From Porphyrobacter sp. AAP60 (GTDB lineage: Bacteria > Pseudomonadota > Alphaproteobacteria > Sphingomonadales > Sphingomonadaceae): a stretch of DNA of 59,022 nucleotides. Shown one piece after another: positions 34,781 through 44,123 of this stretch (its first letter is position 1; each line of letters begins with the position of its first letter). The notes beneath the pieces were generated by a model. It saw only the letters and a program-made list of their open reading frames with translations. It did no database searches and was not told the DNA's origin. The stretch lies in assembly GCF_001296025.1 (NCBI RefSeq), contig NZ_LJHV01000016.1, forward strand, positions 1 to 59,022, read 5' to 3'. Position numbers and translations under genes: made by a program.

Positions 34781-35389
34781 TCAGACGATGCGGTTGAAGA
34801 GGCCGAATTCTGGACGCGGGCTGCGCGGGAAGATGCTGTCGGGGTCGCCATAGCCGATCGAGCAGATGAAATTGACCCGGTGGCGCGGTTCGTCTGCGAA
34901 GAACGCGGCGGTCACCGCATCGCCATCAAACCCCGACATCGGCCCGCAATCCAGCCCCACCGCACGCGCGGCGAGCATGAGGTAGGCACCCTGCAAGGAT
35001 GAATTGCGAAATGCGCCTTCCTTGCGGCCGGCCTCGTCCCCGTCGAACCAGCTTTTGGCATCGGTGTGGGGGAACAACCACGGCAGTTCTTCATGGAAAT
35101 CGATGTCGTAACCGATTACTGCTGTGACAGGTGCGGCGGCGACTTTGTCCTTGTTGCCATCGGACACGCAATCCACCAGCTTTGCCTTGGCGTCTTCGGA
35201 CTTGACCCATACGATCCGTACCGGCTGCATATTGGCCGATGTGGGCGCCATCTTCATCAGATCCCAGATCGCATGAAGCTGTTCATCCGAAACCGGCTTG
35301 TCGAGCCAGTCATTATAGCTGCGCGCATCGTTGAACAGCTGCGCAAGCGCCGCGTCCGAAAGGACGTGATCGTGATATTGGGTGGTCAT
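34781..35389 (-). CDS. Nitroreductase family protein (malonic semialdehyde reductase RutE/HadB-like)
   Basis: This 202-residue flavoprotein has the RutE-like core: SYNDWLDKPVSDEQL near the N-terminus, APTSANMQPVRIVWV, and GRKEGAFRNSSLQGAYLMLAA. The family uses FMN and NAD(P)H and includes malonic semialdehyde reductase of pyrimidine breakdown. No other rut genes are nearby, so a general detoxifying role is as likely. The ATG at 35389 follows an AAGGA ribosome site. It is 31 bases downstream of nfuA. Confidence 0.88.
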   Translation of the reverse strand: MTTQYHDHVLSDAALAQLFNDARSYNDWLDKPVSDEQLHAIWDLMKMAPTSANMQPVRIVWVKSEDAKAKLVDCVSDGNKDKVAAAPVTAVIGYDIDFHEELPWLFPHTDAKSWFDGDEAGRKEGAFRNSSLQGAYLMLAARAVGLDCGPMSGFDGDAVTAAFFADEPRHRVNFICSIGYGDPDSIFPRSPRPEFGLFNRIV

Positions 35390-35420
35390 GGCGAATCCTT
35401 GAAAGTGGAAAAGTGAAAAC

Positions 35421-35999
35421 TCAGGCTGCCCTGACTTCAACCACTTCGGGGACATAATGTTTCAGCAAGCCTTCAATGCCGTGCTTCAGTGTGGCGGTGC
35501 TCGAAGGGCAGCCTGCGCATGATCCCTGCAAGGTCAGATAGACCACCCCGTCGCGAAAGCCGCGATAGGCGATATCGCCGCCGTCGCCTGCCACTGCCGG
35601 GCGAACGCGGGTTTCGAGCAGTTCGTTGATCGCCGCGATTACCTCGGCATCTTCGGGGCGCTCTTCCACCACGGCTTCATCTTCGGGCGGAACGCTGATG
35701 CCACCTGCGCTGCCGCTGGCGAATAACGGGGCCTGCGAGACAAAGTGATCGAGCAGGATCGAAATCACCTGCGGGCGCAGCACGCTCCAGTCCGCACCCG
35801 GTGCGGCGGTGACCGAGACGAAATCGCGGCCGAACATCACATTGACCACTTCGCCGCTGTCGAAAATTGCCTGGGCCAGCGGGCTGGCTTCGGCAGCTTC
35901 GGGCGAGGCGAATTCGCGGGTGCCTGCGTCCATCACGGTCTGGCCGGGCAGGAACTTGAGGGCGGAAGGGTTGGGTGTGGTTTCGGTTTCGATGAACAT
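35421..35999 (-). CDS. NfuA/NifU-type iron-sulfur carrier
   Basis: This 192-residue protein joins an N-terminal Nfu_N domain (ETTPNPSALKFLPG at residues 5-19) to a C-terminal NifU domain with CAGC near residue 165. It carries and delivers [4Fe-4S] clusters. This domain order is the alphaproteobacterial and mitochondrial NFU1 type, unlike E. coli NfuA which has a degenerate A-type domain at the N-terminus. It diverges from the M16 peptidase gene, sharing a 95-base promoter region. Confidence 0.94.
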   Translation of the reverse strand: MFIETETTPNPSALKFLPGQTVMDAGTREFASPEAAEASPLAQAIFDSGEVVNVMFGRDFVSVTAAPGADWSVLRPQVISILLDHFVSQAPLFASGSAGGISVPPEDEAVVEERPEDAEVIAAINELLETRVRPAVAGDGGDIAYRGFRDGVVYLTLQGSCAGCPSSTATLKHGIEGLLKHYVPEVVEVRAA

Positions 36000-36094
36000 G
36001 GCCCCAATCTAGGCAGGCACGGCGCAAGCCACAAGTGCGCGGGGCAAGAAGCATTCACTATCGCTTCAGACTTTGGTGCCCTATAACTGCGCCC

Positions 36095-39000
36095 ATGACG
36101 TTGCTCACCCGTGCCAGCCGCACTCTCGTCCTCCTGCTTTCATCCGCCGCGCTGCTGCAGCCGGTGCTTGCCCAGCAGACCACCAACGCCCCGCCGGTTG
36201 CCGTACCCGCCGCGCCTGTGGTGCCTGCGCCGCAAGCCCTGCAGATCAATGGCGAGACACCGTGGCTGTACCGCGGCAGCGACGTTCCGGTTGATGAAAA
36301 ATGGCTGTTTGGCGAGATGAAGAACGGCCTACGCTATGCCGTGCGCCGCAATGGCGTGCCGCCGCGGCAGGTTTCGATCCGGGTGCGGGTGGATGCGGGC
36401 GCGCTTCACGAAGCTGACGGCGAACAGGGCTATGCCCACTTGCTGGAACATCTGTTGTTCCGCGAAAGCAAATATCTTGGCCAGGCCGAAGCGATTTCAG
36501 CTTGGCAGCGGCTGGGCGCGACCTTCGGCAGCGATGCCAATGCCGAAACCAGCCCGACTCACACGGCCTACAAACTCGACATTCCCAATATCGACGATGC
36601 CAAGCTGGGCGAGAGTTTCAAGCTGCTGTCGGGCATGATCCGCGAACCGGTGCTGAACGATGCCAATGTCGGGGCCGAACGTCCGATTGTGCTTGCGGAA
36701 AAGCGCGAGCGCGGCGGCGCGGGGCTGCGGATGGCAGACCTTACGCGGCAGACTTTCTTTGCCGGACAGCGCCTTGCGGTGCGCAATCCGATCGGCACCG
36801 ATGAAACCCTGAGAGCCGCAACCGGCCCGGCGGTTAAGGCGTTCTATGATCGTTGGTACCGCCCGGAAAATACTGTGATCGTGGTGGCTGGTGATGCCGA
36901 TCCGATGGTGCTCGCCGGGCTGGTGGAGAAATGGTTCGGCGATTGGCAGGGCACCGGCCCTGTTGGCGTCGCGCCCGATTTCGGCGATCCGGTTGCCCCG
37001 GTCACGGCGTTGGAAAACCCGGTGGAAGGCACCCCGATCGGCGAGCTTGCGGTTGGCGTCGAACCCGATCTGCCGCGCAGCCTGACCTATGCCGTCATGC
37101 GGCCGTGGCGGCAGGTTGAAGACACCGTCATCTATAACGAAGGCCTGCTGCTGGATGCCGTGGCGCAGGCGATCATCAACCGCCGGCTGGAATCGCGCGC
37201 CCGCGCAGGCGGCAGCTATCTTTACGCGCAGGTGCAGCAGGATGATGTTTCGCGTTCGACCGATGCGACCTTCGTGACCTTCGCTCCGCTGACCGACGAT
37301 TGGCAGGCAGCGCTTGCCGATGTGCGCAGCGTGATCGCCGATGCGCTCACCACCGCGCCGACGCAGGAGGAAATTGACCGCGAAGCCGCCGAATTCGACG
37401 TGGTCTTCGCCAACGCGGTCGAGCAGGAAAGTGTGCAATCCGGGTCGGTTCTTGCCAACAACATCATCAACGCTGTTGATATCCGCGAGACGGTGGCCGC
37501 GCCCGAAGTGGTGCTGGATCTGTTCCGGGGCATGAAGCCGCGGCTCAATCCGCAAGAGGTGCTGGAACGCACGCAGGCATTGTTCGAAGGCACCGTGACC
37601 CGCTCCGTCTATGTCACCCCCACCGCGGGCGAGGCTGATGCCGCCGCACTGCGGCTGGCCTTGGCGAGCGAGGCAGCAGTCGATGGCAGTGCAAGGCTGG
37701 CCGCGCAAAGCATCTCGTTTGACGATCTGCCGCCTGTCGGCACACCCGGCACCATTACCGGCCAGCGCCCGCTGGGGGTGTTGCAGATCGAACAGGTCGA
37801 TTTCGCCAACGGGGTGAAGGCACTGGTATGGGCCAATGATGCCGAACCGGGCCGCGTCACTGTGCGCGTTCGCTTTGGCGCTGGCTACCGCGCATTTGAC
37901 AAGGACAGCGCCGTTTATGCGGCCATAGGCGAGGCCGCACTGGTGGGCTCGGGCCTTGGCGAATTGGGACAGAACGAGATCGACCGGCTGGCAACGGGCC
38001 GCAAGCTGGGCTTTGATTTCGCCATTGACGATGCGGTGTTTACCCTGACCGCGCAGACCCGGTCGGAAGACGTCAACGATCAGCTCTATCTGTTCGCCGC
38101 GAAGCTGGGGATGCCGCGCTGGGACAAGGATCCGGTCATCCGCGCCAAGGCGGCGGCGGGGCTCGCCTACAACACCTATGCCACCAGCCCCGGCGGCATC
38201 CTGAACCGCGATCTGGAATATCTCGCTTCGGGCGGGGATCAGCGGTTCGCCACGCCCGATCCGGCGGCGCTGAATGCGGTCACGCCCGAAGGCTTCCGTG
38301 CTGTATGGGAACCCTTGCTGAAGCAAGGCCCGGTCGAAGTGCTGGTGTTCGGCGAATTCGATCAGGAAGCGGTTATCGAGCAATTGCGCCAGACCTTCGG
38401 TGCGCTGGCTCCGCGCGATCCCATTCCGGCTGATGTCGCCGCGCGGGTGCCGGGATTTGCCGCTCCTTCTGCCGATCCTTCGGTGGTGACCCATCGCGGC
38501 GATGACAATCAGGCCGCTGCCGTGGTTGCCTGGCCCAGCGGGGGCGGGGTGGCATCCTTGCGCGAAAGCCGCCAGCTGGAAATCCTGACCCAGCTGTTTA
38601 ATAACCGCCTGCTGGATGCCCTGCGTGAACGTGCCGGGGCCAGCTATTCGCCGCAGGTCTTTTCCAACTGGCCGGCCGATCTTTCAACCGGCGGGCGGAT
38701 CACCGCGCTGGCCCAGCTTGAGCCGGAATTCGTGCCGATTTTCTTTGCCGAGGCAGACAGGATCGCGCGCGATCTCGCTGCCAATCCGCCCACTGCGGAT
38801 GAACTGGAACGGGTGACAGAGCCGCTCAGCCAGCTGATCCGGCGCGCATCCACCGGCAACCAGTTCTGGCTGTATAATCTTGAAGGCGCAGCGTTTGATC
38901 CCCAGAGGGTGGCGCTGCTGCGCACGCTGCTGGCGGATTACTCGCAAACCAGCCCGCAGATCATGCAGTTCCTGGCTGATCGTTACTTTGCCAAGGGCGC

Positions 39001-39118
39001 TCCGTTCCGGCTCGCGATTATTCCCGAAGGGCAGACCCTGGCGCAGGCTCCGGCGGCAACCGATGCGGCGGCGCCTGCCTCTGCAAACGCACCGGTGGCA
39101 TTGCCGGCGGGCCGCTGA
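36095..39118 (+). CDS. M16 (pitrilysin/insulinase) family zinc peptidase, two-half fusion
   Basis: This 1007-residue exported protein has a signal peptide (to about residue 27, ending LAQ) and two M16 halves. The inverted zinc motif HLLEH is at residues 115-119 in the first half, and the second half (from about residue 575) lacks it, as expected for a full pitrilysin-like clamp where one half is inactive. It should degrade peptides in the periplasm. A proline- and alanine-rich linker follows the signal and an alanine-rich tail ends the protein. The ATG at 36095 fits the signal peptide; an in-frame start 20 codons earlier is unlikely. Confidence 0.92.
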   Translation: MTLLTRASRTLVLLLSSAALLQPVLAQQTTNAPPVAVPAAPVVPAPQALQINGETPWLYRGSDVPVDEKWLFGEMKNGLRYAVRRNGVPPRQVSIRVRVDAGALHEADGEQGYAHLLEHLLFRESKYLGQAEAISAWQRLGATFGSDANAETSPTHTAYKLDIPNIDDAKLGESFKLLSGMIREPVLNDANVGAERPIVLAEKRERGGAGLRMADLTRQTFFAGQRLAVRNPIGTDETLRAATGPAVKAFYDRWYRPENTVIVVAGDADPMVLAGLVEKWFGDWQGTGPVGVAPDFGDPVAPVTALENPVEGTPIGELAVGVEPDLPRSLTYAVMRPWRQVEDTVIYNEGLLLDAVAQAIINRRLESRARAGGSYLYAQVQQDDVSRSTDATFVTFAPLTDDWQAALADVRSVIADALTTAPTQEEIDREAAEFDVVFANAVEQESVQSGSVLANNIINAVDIRETVAAPEVVLDLFRGMKPRLNPQEVLERTQALFEGTVTRSVYVTPTAGEADAAALRLALASEAAVDGSARLAAQSISFDDLPPVGTPGTITGQRPLGVLQIEQVDFANGVKALVWANDAEPGRVTVRVRFGAGYRAFDKDSAVYAAIGEAALVGSGLGELGQNEIDRLATGRKLGFDFAIDDAVFTLTAQTRSEDVNDQLYLFAAKLGMPRWDKDPVIRAKAAAGLAYNTYATSPGGILNRDLEYLASGGDQRFATPDPAALNAVTPEGFRAVWEPLLKQGPVEVLVFGEFDQEAVIEQLRQTFGALAPRDPIPADVAARVPGFAAPSADPSVVTHRGDDNQAAAVVAWPSGGGVASLRESRQLEILTQLFNNRLLDALRERAGASYSPQVFSNWPADLSTGGRITALAQLEPEFVPIFFAEADRIARDLAANPPTADELERVTEPLSQLIRRASTGNQFWLYNLEGAAFDPQRVALLRTLLADYSQTSPQIMQFLADRYFAKGAPFRLAIIPEGQTLAQAPAATDAAAPASANAPVALPAGR

Positions 39119-39235
39119 TCAACCGTGCGGCGGCGCCGTTTATCGGCGGGGCCGGTTACAGTGGCCGGGAAATAATGTTGTCCAAAGTGGCATTGCCGCT
39201 TTACAATTCAAACCCGCGTCCTGTAGCGGGCGCCC

Positions 39236-39284
39236 CCGCGCAAGCTTTGCGCGGATTGACATGAAAGAGTTTGACTGTGCCTGA
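39236..39284 (+). promoter_or_regulatory. Hairpin and overlapping mini-frame before DAHP synthase
   Basis: CCGCGCAA (39236-39243) pairs with TTGCGCGG (39247-39254). Directly after it, an ATG at 39261 opens a seven-codon frame (MKEFDCA) that ends at 39284, seven bases past the chosen GTG start of the DAHP synthase gene. This could be a translational leader or chance. Confidence 0.25.
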
Positions 39285-40662
39285 GACCTGGACCCCGGAT
39301 AGCTGGAAGGCCCACGAAGCGCGCCACCTGCCGCATTACGAAGATGCGGCCGAACTGGCGGAGGCGGAGAAGACGCTGTCTTCCTACCCCCCGCTGGTGT
39401 TCGCGGGCGAGGCGCGGGCGTTGCAGGCAGATCTGGCACAGGTCGCTGGCGGCCACGGCTTCCTGCTGCAAGGCGGGGACTGCGCCGAAAGCTTTGCCGA
39501 ATTCCACCCCAACAACATCCGCGATACCTTCCGTGCGATCTTGCAGATGGCGGTGGTGATGACCTTCGCCAGCAAGCGTCCGGTGGTGAAGGTTGGTCGT
39601 ATGGCGGGCCAGTTCGCCAAGCCGCGTTCCGCCCCGACCGAGACGATCGATGGCGTGACACTGCCCAGCTACCTTGGCGACAACATCAACGGGATCGATT
39701 TCGATGCGGTATCGCGCCGGAATGATCCCGCCCGCATGGTGCGCGCCTATTCGCAGGCGGCAGCGACGCTCAATCTGCTGCGCGCATTTGCAGGCGGCGG
39801 CTATGCCAATCTGCGGCAGGTGCACCAGTGGACGCTCGATTTCATGGGTCGCACCCCGTGGACCGAAAAGTTCAGCGAAATGGCTGACCGGATCGGCGAA
39901 GCGCTCGATTTCATGGAGGCTTGCGGGGTCGATCCCGGCACCGTGCCGCAGTTGAAGGGCACCAGCTTCTACACCAGCCATGAAAGCCTGTTGCTGCCTT
40001 ACGAACAGGCGATGACGCGGCAGGATTCGCTGACCGGCGATTGGTTTGCGACGTCTGCACACATGCTGTGGATCGGGGATCGCACCCGTTTCCCCGGTTC
40101 GGCGCATATCGAATATGCCCGCGGAATCGGCAATCCGCTCGGCATGAAATGCGGGCCGAGCCTTGAACCGGATGCGCTGCTGACCTTGCTTGATCAGCTT
40201 AATCCCAAGCGCGTGGCGGGGCGGATCACGCTCATCAGCCGCTTTGGCCACGACAAGGTCGAAGACGGCCTGCCGCGCCTTGTCCGTGCCGTAGAGCGCG
40301 AAGGGCATCCGGTTGTGTGGAGCTGCGACCCGATGCACGGTAACGTCGTCAAATCCGATACCGGCTTCAAGACCCGCCCGTTTGACCGCATCCTGCGCGA
40401 AGTGAAGGGCTTCTTCGCCGTTCACCGCGCCGAAGGTTCGCACCCCGGCGGCATCCATATCGAGATGACCGGACAGGATGTGACCGAATGTGTCGGCGGC
40501 GCGGTTGCGATCACCGAGGAACGGCTGGGCGACCGTTACCACACGCATTGCGACCCGCGCCTCAACGCCGAACAATCGCTGGAACTTGCATTTCTGGTGG
40601 CAGAAATGCTCAACGAGGCTGCGGGCGGGCGCGAGGCTGACATCAGCGCCAACGCGGCGTAA
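39277..40662 (+). CDS. 3-deoxy-7-phosphoheptulonate synthase, class II
   Basis: This 461-residue enzyme condenses phosphoenolpyruvate and erythrose 4-phosphate in the first step of the shikimate pathway. Class II features are the N-terminal [35 protein letters not shown] and the C-terminal [18 protein letters not shown] with Cys and His metal ligands. This is the plant/mycobacterial-type enzyme, common in alphaproteobacteria. The GTG at 39277 was chosen because AAAGAG lies seven bases before it; a TTG at 39271 is also in frame. Confidence 0.95.
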   Translation: MPETWTPDSWKAHEARHLPHYEDAAELAEAEKTLSSYPPLVFAGEARALQADLAQVAGGHGFLLQGGDCAESFAEFHPNNIRDTFRAILQMAVVMTFASKRPVVKVGRMAGQFAKPRSAPTETIDGVTLPSYLGDNINGIDFDAVSRRNDPARMVRAYSQAAATLNLLRAFAGGGYANLRQVHQWTLDFMGRTPWTEKFSEMADRIGEALDFMEACGVDPGTVPQLKGTSFYTSHESLLLPYEQAMTRQDSLTGDWFATSAHMLWIGDRTRFPGSAHIEYARGIGNPLGMKCGPSLEPDALLTLLDQLNPKRVAGRITLISRFGHDKVEDGLPRLVRAVEREGHPVVWSCDPMHGNVVKSDTGFKTRPFDRILREVKGFFAVHRAEGSHPGGIHIEMTGQDVTECVGGAVAITEERLGDRYHTHCDPRLNAEQSLELAFLVAEMLNEAAGGREADISANAA

Positions 40663-40825
40663 CGTGCGGGGCGCAGGCGTATTTATCGCACCGTTCGGCA
40701 TAAAAACCTGATGCCGGTTGTGTTTTTGCGTTAGCGTTGGACCTATTTTCGCGTCTTCGCAGTTTCACACGGAGCGAACATTGTCCGTGTCCGAAACGGT
40801 TAGGCGCGATAGCAGGAGACGCAGG

Positions 40826-42106
40826 GTGCAGCGTAGCGATCGTCAACATGACCGGCAGACAAAGGGTTCAGCCGATCTTGCCACACAGTTTCGCACCACC
40901 CGCGCGCTGAACGAGGCGCTGGTCGCACCGCTGAGCGATGCCGATGCCAGCCTTCAGTCAATGGAGGATGCCTCGCCCGCCAAGTGGCATCTGGCGCACA
41001 CCACATGGTTCTGGGAAACCTTTCTGCTGCGCGAATACGCGCCGGGGTACCGGCTGTGGCGCGAAGACTGGCCGTTTCTGTTCAATTCATATTACGAGGC
41101 CGAAGGGGCGCGCATCAGCCGTGCGGCGCGCGGTTTGCTCTCGCGCCCGACGCTGGACGAGGTGCTGGAATGGCGCGCCCATATCAATGACGCCATGACG
41201 CCGTTGCTTGATGATCCCGCGCTGGGCGATCTGATTGCGCTGGGTGTGGCACATGAACAACAGCACATTGAATTGCTGCTGACCGATATCAAACATGCGC
41301 TGTTTCAGAACCCGCTCGGGCCCCGGATGTGGGATGGAACGCCAACCCCCGCTGCCCCTGCCGCGCCGCTGGGCTGGCACCACCACCCCGGCGGGATCGC
41401 GCTGGTCGGGCATGACGGGGCCGAGGGCATGGGGGGCTTTGCCTTCGACAATGAAGGCCCGCGCCACCGCGTGCTGATCGAACCTTTCGCAGTCGCTGAC
41501 AGGCTGGTGACCAATGGCGAATGGGCAGAGTTCATCGCCGATGGCGGATACCGCAACGCCCGCCTGTGGCTTTCCGATGGCTGGGCATGGGTGCAGGGCG
41601 AAGCTATCAGAGCGCCGCTATATTGGCGCGATGATGCGCACTTCACCCATCAGGGCTGGCACACCCGCGATCCCCATGCGCCTGTCACCCACATTTCCCA
41701 TTTCGAAGCCGATGCCTTTGCCACATGGGCGGGCGCGCGGCTGCCGACCGAGTTCGAATGGGAGGCAATCGCGCGCGGGCAGGACGCCGCAGCCAGCGCG
41801 CTGGCGCATGATCCGGCAGGCGGAAACCAGCTGGAGTCAGCTGGACCGCCTTCGCCGACCGGCGGCTCCGCCCTGTTCGGGGATTGCTGGCAATTCACCC
41901 GTTCCGCCTATCTGCCATATCCCGGCTTCCGCCCGGCAGAGGGCGCGGTGGGCGAATATAACGGCAAGTTCATGAGCGGGCAGGTGGTGCTGCGCGGGGC
42001 ATCCTGCGCCACGGTGCGCGGCCACTCCCGCCCTTCCTACCGCAATTTCTTCTACCCCCATCAGCGCTGGCAATTCACTGGGCTGCGACTGGCCAAGGAC
42101 GATTGA
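40826..42106 (+). CDS. egtB: Ergothioneine biosynthesis sulfoxide synthase EgtB
   Basis: This 426-residue iron enzyme joins hercynine to a cysteine-type thiol donor using oxygen. The N-terminal DinB-like domain supplies the iron ligands in HLAHTTW (His55 or His58) and HEQQHIE (His143 and His147). The C-terminal part is a formylglycine-generating-enzyme (C-type lectin) fold from about residue 180, ending RGASCATVRGHSRPSYRNFFYPHQRW. The GTG start at 40826 has an ideal AGGAG site; the frame runs 36 codons further upstream without a good start. egtD follows immediately, which confirms the pathway assignment. Confidence 0.94.
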   Translation: MQRSDRQHDRQTKGSADLATQFRTTRALNEALVAPLSDADASLQSMEDASPAKWHLAHTTWFWETFLLREYAPGYRLWREDWPFLFNSYYEAEGARISRAARGLLSRPTLDEVLEWRAHINDAMTPLLDDPALGDLIALGVAHEQQHIELLLTDIKHALFQNPLGPRMWDGTPTPAAPAAPLGWHHHPGGIALVGHDGAEGMGGFAFDNEGPRHRVLIEPFAVADRLVTNGEWAEFIADGGYRNARLWLSDGWAWVQGEAIRAPLYWRDDAHFTHQGWHTRDPHAPVTHISHFEADAFATWAGARLPTEFEWEAIARGQDAAASALAHDPAGGNQLESAGPPSPTGGSALFGDCWQFTRSAYLPYPGFRPAEGAVGEYNGKFMSGQVVLRGASCATVRGHSRPSYRNFFYPHQRWQFTGLRLAKDD

Positions 42107-42107
42107 G

Positions 42108-43094
42108 ATGACTGCAAGCACGGGCCTGAAACTGGTTGAACGCGACGCAAGCGGCGTTGACCGCGCCTTTCGTGCCGATGTGCTGGCAGGTTTGGCGCAA
42201 CCGCAAAAGGCAATTCCGGCGCGCTGGTTCTACGATGATGCCGGATCGGAATTGTTTGAGGATATCACCCGGCTGCCCGAATATTACGCCACCCGAGCCG
42301 AGACCGAGATCCTGCGTGCCCGTTCCGGCGAAATTGCCGATCTGGTCGGGCCGGGACGGGCCGTGGTGGAGTTCGGTTCTGGCTCCTCGGTTAAAACGCC
42401 TTTGTTGCTGTCTGCCATCGACCCTTCGGCCTACGTCCCGCTCGATATCGCGGGTGATTTCCTGCGGGCTTCATCCGCAGCGCTGGCGGAAAAGTTTCCG
42501 GGCCTGCCGGTCTGGCCGGTCGAGGCTGATTTCATGCGCCGCGTGGAATTGCCCGCCGAAGCCGCGCAGCTTCCCAAGCTCGGCTTTTTTCCCGGATCGA
42601 CCATCGGCAATATGATTGCCCGCACTGCCACTGATTTGCTGCGGTCGATGCGCGAGACATTGGGCGAAGGCGCGATGCTGCTGATCGGCATGGATCTGGT
42701 GAAGGACGAATCCGTGCTGACCGCCGCCTATGACGATGCGGCAGGGGTGACGGCAGCCTTCAACCTCAACCTGCTGACCCGTATCAACCGCGAGTTGGAC
42801 GGCGACATCGACGTGGAGGCTTTCCGCCACGAAGCGCGCTGGAACGATACGTTCGCGCGGATCGAGATGCATCTGGTGGCGCGGGCCGATGTGTCTTTCA
42901 CGGTCAGCGGGCAGCCCTTTGCGATGCGCGCCGGGACAAGCATCCACACCGAAAACAGCCACAAATTCACCCGCCGTTCGGCCCAGACGCTGCTGGCGGC
43001 AGGCGGGTGGGAGCCGCGCGGGCGCTGGACCGACAGTGCGGGGCAATTCATGCTGGTGCTGGCAGAAGCCTGCGCGCCGCGTTCGGCTCCCTGA
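42108..43094 (+). CDS. egtD: L-histidine N-alpha-methyltransferase EgtD
   Basis: This 328-residue SAM-dependent enzyme trimethylates histidine to hercynine, the first step of ergothioneine synthesis. Key segments are PARWFYDDAGSELFEDIT near residues 33-50, the SAM loop EFGSGSSVKT, and FFPGSTIGN. The start is one base after the egtB stop, so the two are clearly one operon. No egtC or egtE is visible here; other genomes with egtBD use unlinked enzymes for the last steps. Confidence 0.95.
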   Translation: MTASTGLKLVERDASGVDRAFRADVLAGLAQPQKAIPARWFYDDAGSELFEDITRLPEYYATRAETEILRARSGEIADLVGPGRAVVEFGSGSSVKTPLLLSAIDPSAYVPLDIAGDFLRASSAALAEKFPGLPVWPVEADFMRRVELPAEAAQLPKLGFFPGSTIGNMIARTATDLLRSMRETLGEGAMLLIGMDLVKDESVLTAAYDDAAGVTAAFNLNLLTRINRELDGDIDVEAFRHEARWNDTFARIEMHLVARADVSFTVSGQPFAMRAGTSIHTENSHKFTRRSAQTLLAAGGWEPRGRWTDSAGQFMLVLAEACAPRSAP

Positions 43095-43142
43095 AAACGC
43101 CCGACGTGTGAAACCTCCGCACTTCCCGAACGTTGCTGCGGG

Positions 43143-44123
43143 ATGGACGGACATTCAGATACTTTGGCTGACATTCTCATTATCGGGGGCGGCATGGCAG
43201 GGCTTTGTGCCGCCACCGCTCTCGCCGAAGCAGGCCAGCGCATAATCGTGATCGACAAAGGGCGCGGGCCGGGCGGACGCATGGCAGCGCGGCGCGCGGA
43301 GTTGGCGGGAGAGACCGTCAGCTTCGATCACGGTGCGCAATATTTTACTGCCCGCGATCCGGCGTTCCGCGAGGTTGTGGCGGCGTGGGAGGCATCAGGC
43401 GCGGCCGCACGTTGGCCTGCGGCAGGTGATGGGGCTTGGGTGGGCACACCGGGAATGAACACGCCGATCCGCGCCATGGCTCAGCCACTGGATGTGCGCT
43501 GGGGCGTGCGGGCTGATGCGCTCTCCCGCACTGCCGCAGGCTGGCGCGTTGCGGCAGGCGAACAAACCTTTACTGCCGCCACCGTGCTGGTGGCTGTGCC
43601 GGCCGAACAGGCGGCGGTGCTTCTGGCCGATGCCGCACCTGATCTAGCGATGCTGGCAGGCGGGGTCGAATCCGCGCCGTGCTGGGCTGTGATGGCGGGC
43701 TTTCCCGCGCCGCTGCCTTACACGCATGACACGTTCCGTGGCGACACCGCCCCGGTCAGCTGGGCCGCGCGCAATTCGGCCAAGCCGGGGCGTTCAGGCG
43801 CGGAGGCATGGGTCATCCACGCCAGCCCCGCACGTAGCCGCGAATTGATCGACCTGCCGAAGGACGAAGCCGCCAAGGCGCTGCTGGCGGATTTCTTCGC
43901 TGCCACCGGCGTCGCGCCAGCTGTGCCGCAGCATTTGGATGCCCACCGCTGGCTCTATGCCCTGCCCGAAGCTCGCAAGGGCGAGGGCGCGCGGTTCGAT
44001 CCGGCGCTGGGGATCGGCATTGCCGGGGATTATCTGCATTCGCCGCGGGTCGAGGGCGCATGGCTGTCAGGCCGGGCGCTCGCTCAGGCGGTGCTTCAGG
44101 AGCGCGTTGCCAGCACGTCGTAA
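43143..44123 (+). CDS. FAD-dependent oxidoreductase, renalase-like
   Basis: This 326-residue flavoprotein has a Rossmann FAD loop (IIGGGMAGLCAA near residues 13-24) and the KGRGPGGRMAARR segment used to bind the adenine and phosphates. Size and the SFDHGAQYFTARD motif place it with renalase-type NAD(P)/FAD oxidoreductases, which remove off-pathway NAD(P)H isomers. It follows egtD by 48 bases in the same direction and may be co-transcribed. Its last 28 bases overlap the convergent FkbM gene. Confidence 0.87.
   Translation: MDGHSDTLADILIIGGGMAGLCAATALAEAGQRIIVIDKGRGPGGRMAARRAELAGETVSFDHGAQYFTARDPAFREVVAAWEASGAAARWPAAGDGAWVGTPGMNTPIRAMAQPLDVRWGVRADALSRTAAGWRVAAGEQTFTAATVLVAVPAEQAAVLLADAAPDLAMLAGGVESAPCWAVMAGFPAPLPYTHDTFRGDTAPVSWAARNSAKPGRSGAEAWVIHASPARSRELIDLPKDEAAKALLADFFAATGVAPAVPQHLDAHRWLYALPEARKGEGARFDPALGIGIAGDYLHSPRVEGAWLSGRALAQAVLQERVASTS

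Noticed and set aside
36497..38494. 665-codon reverse open frame inside the M16 peptidase gene
   Set aside because: It is a shadow of the peptidase coding frame. It has no ribosome site or recognisable domain, and the forward frame has a signal peptide and zinc motif.
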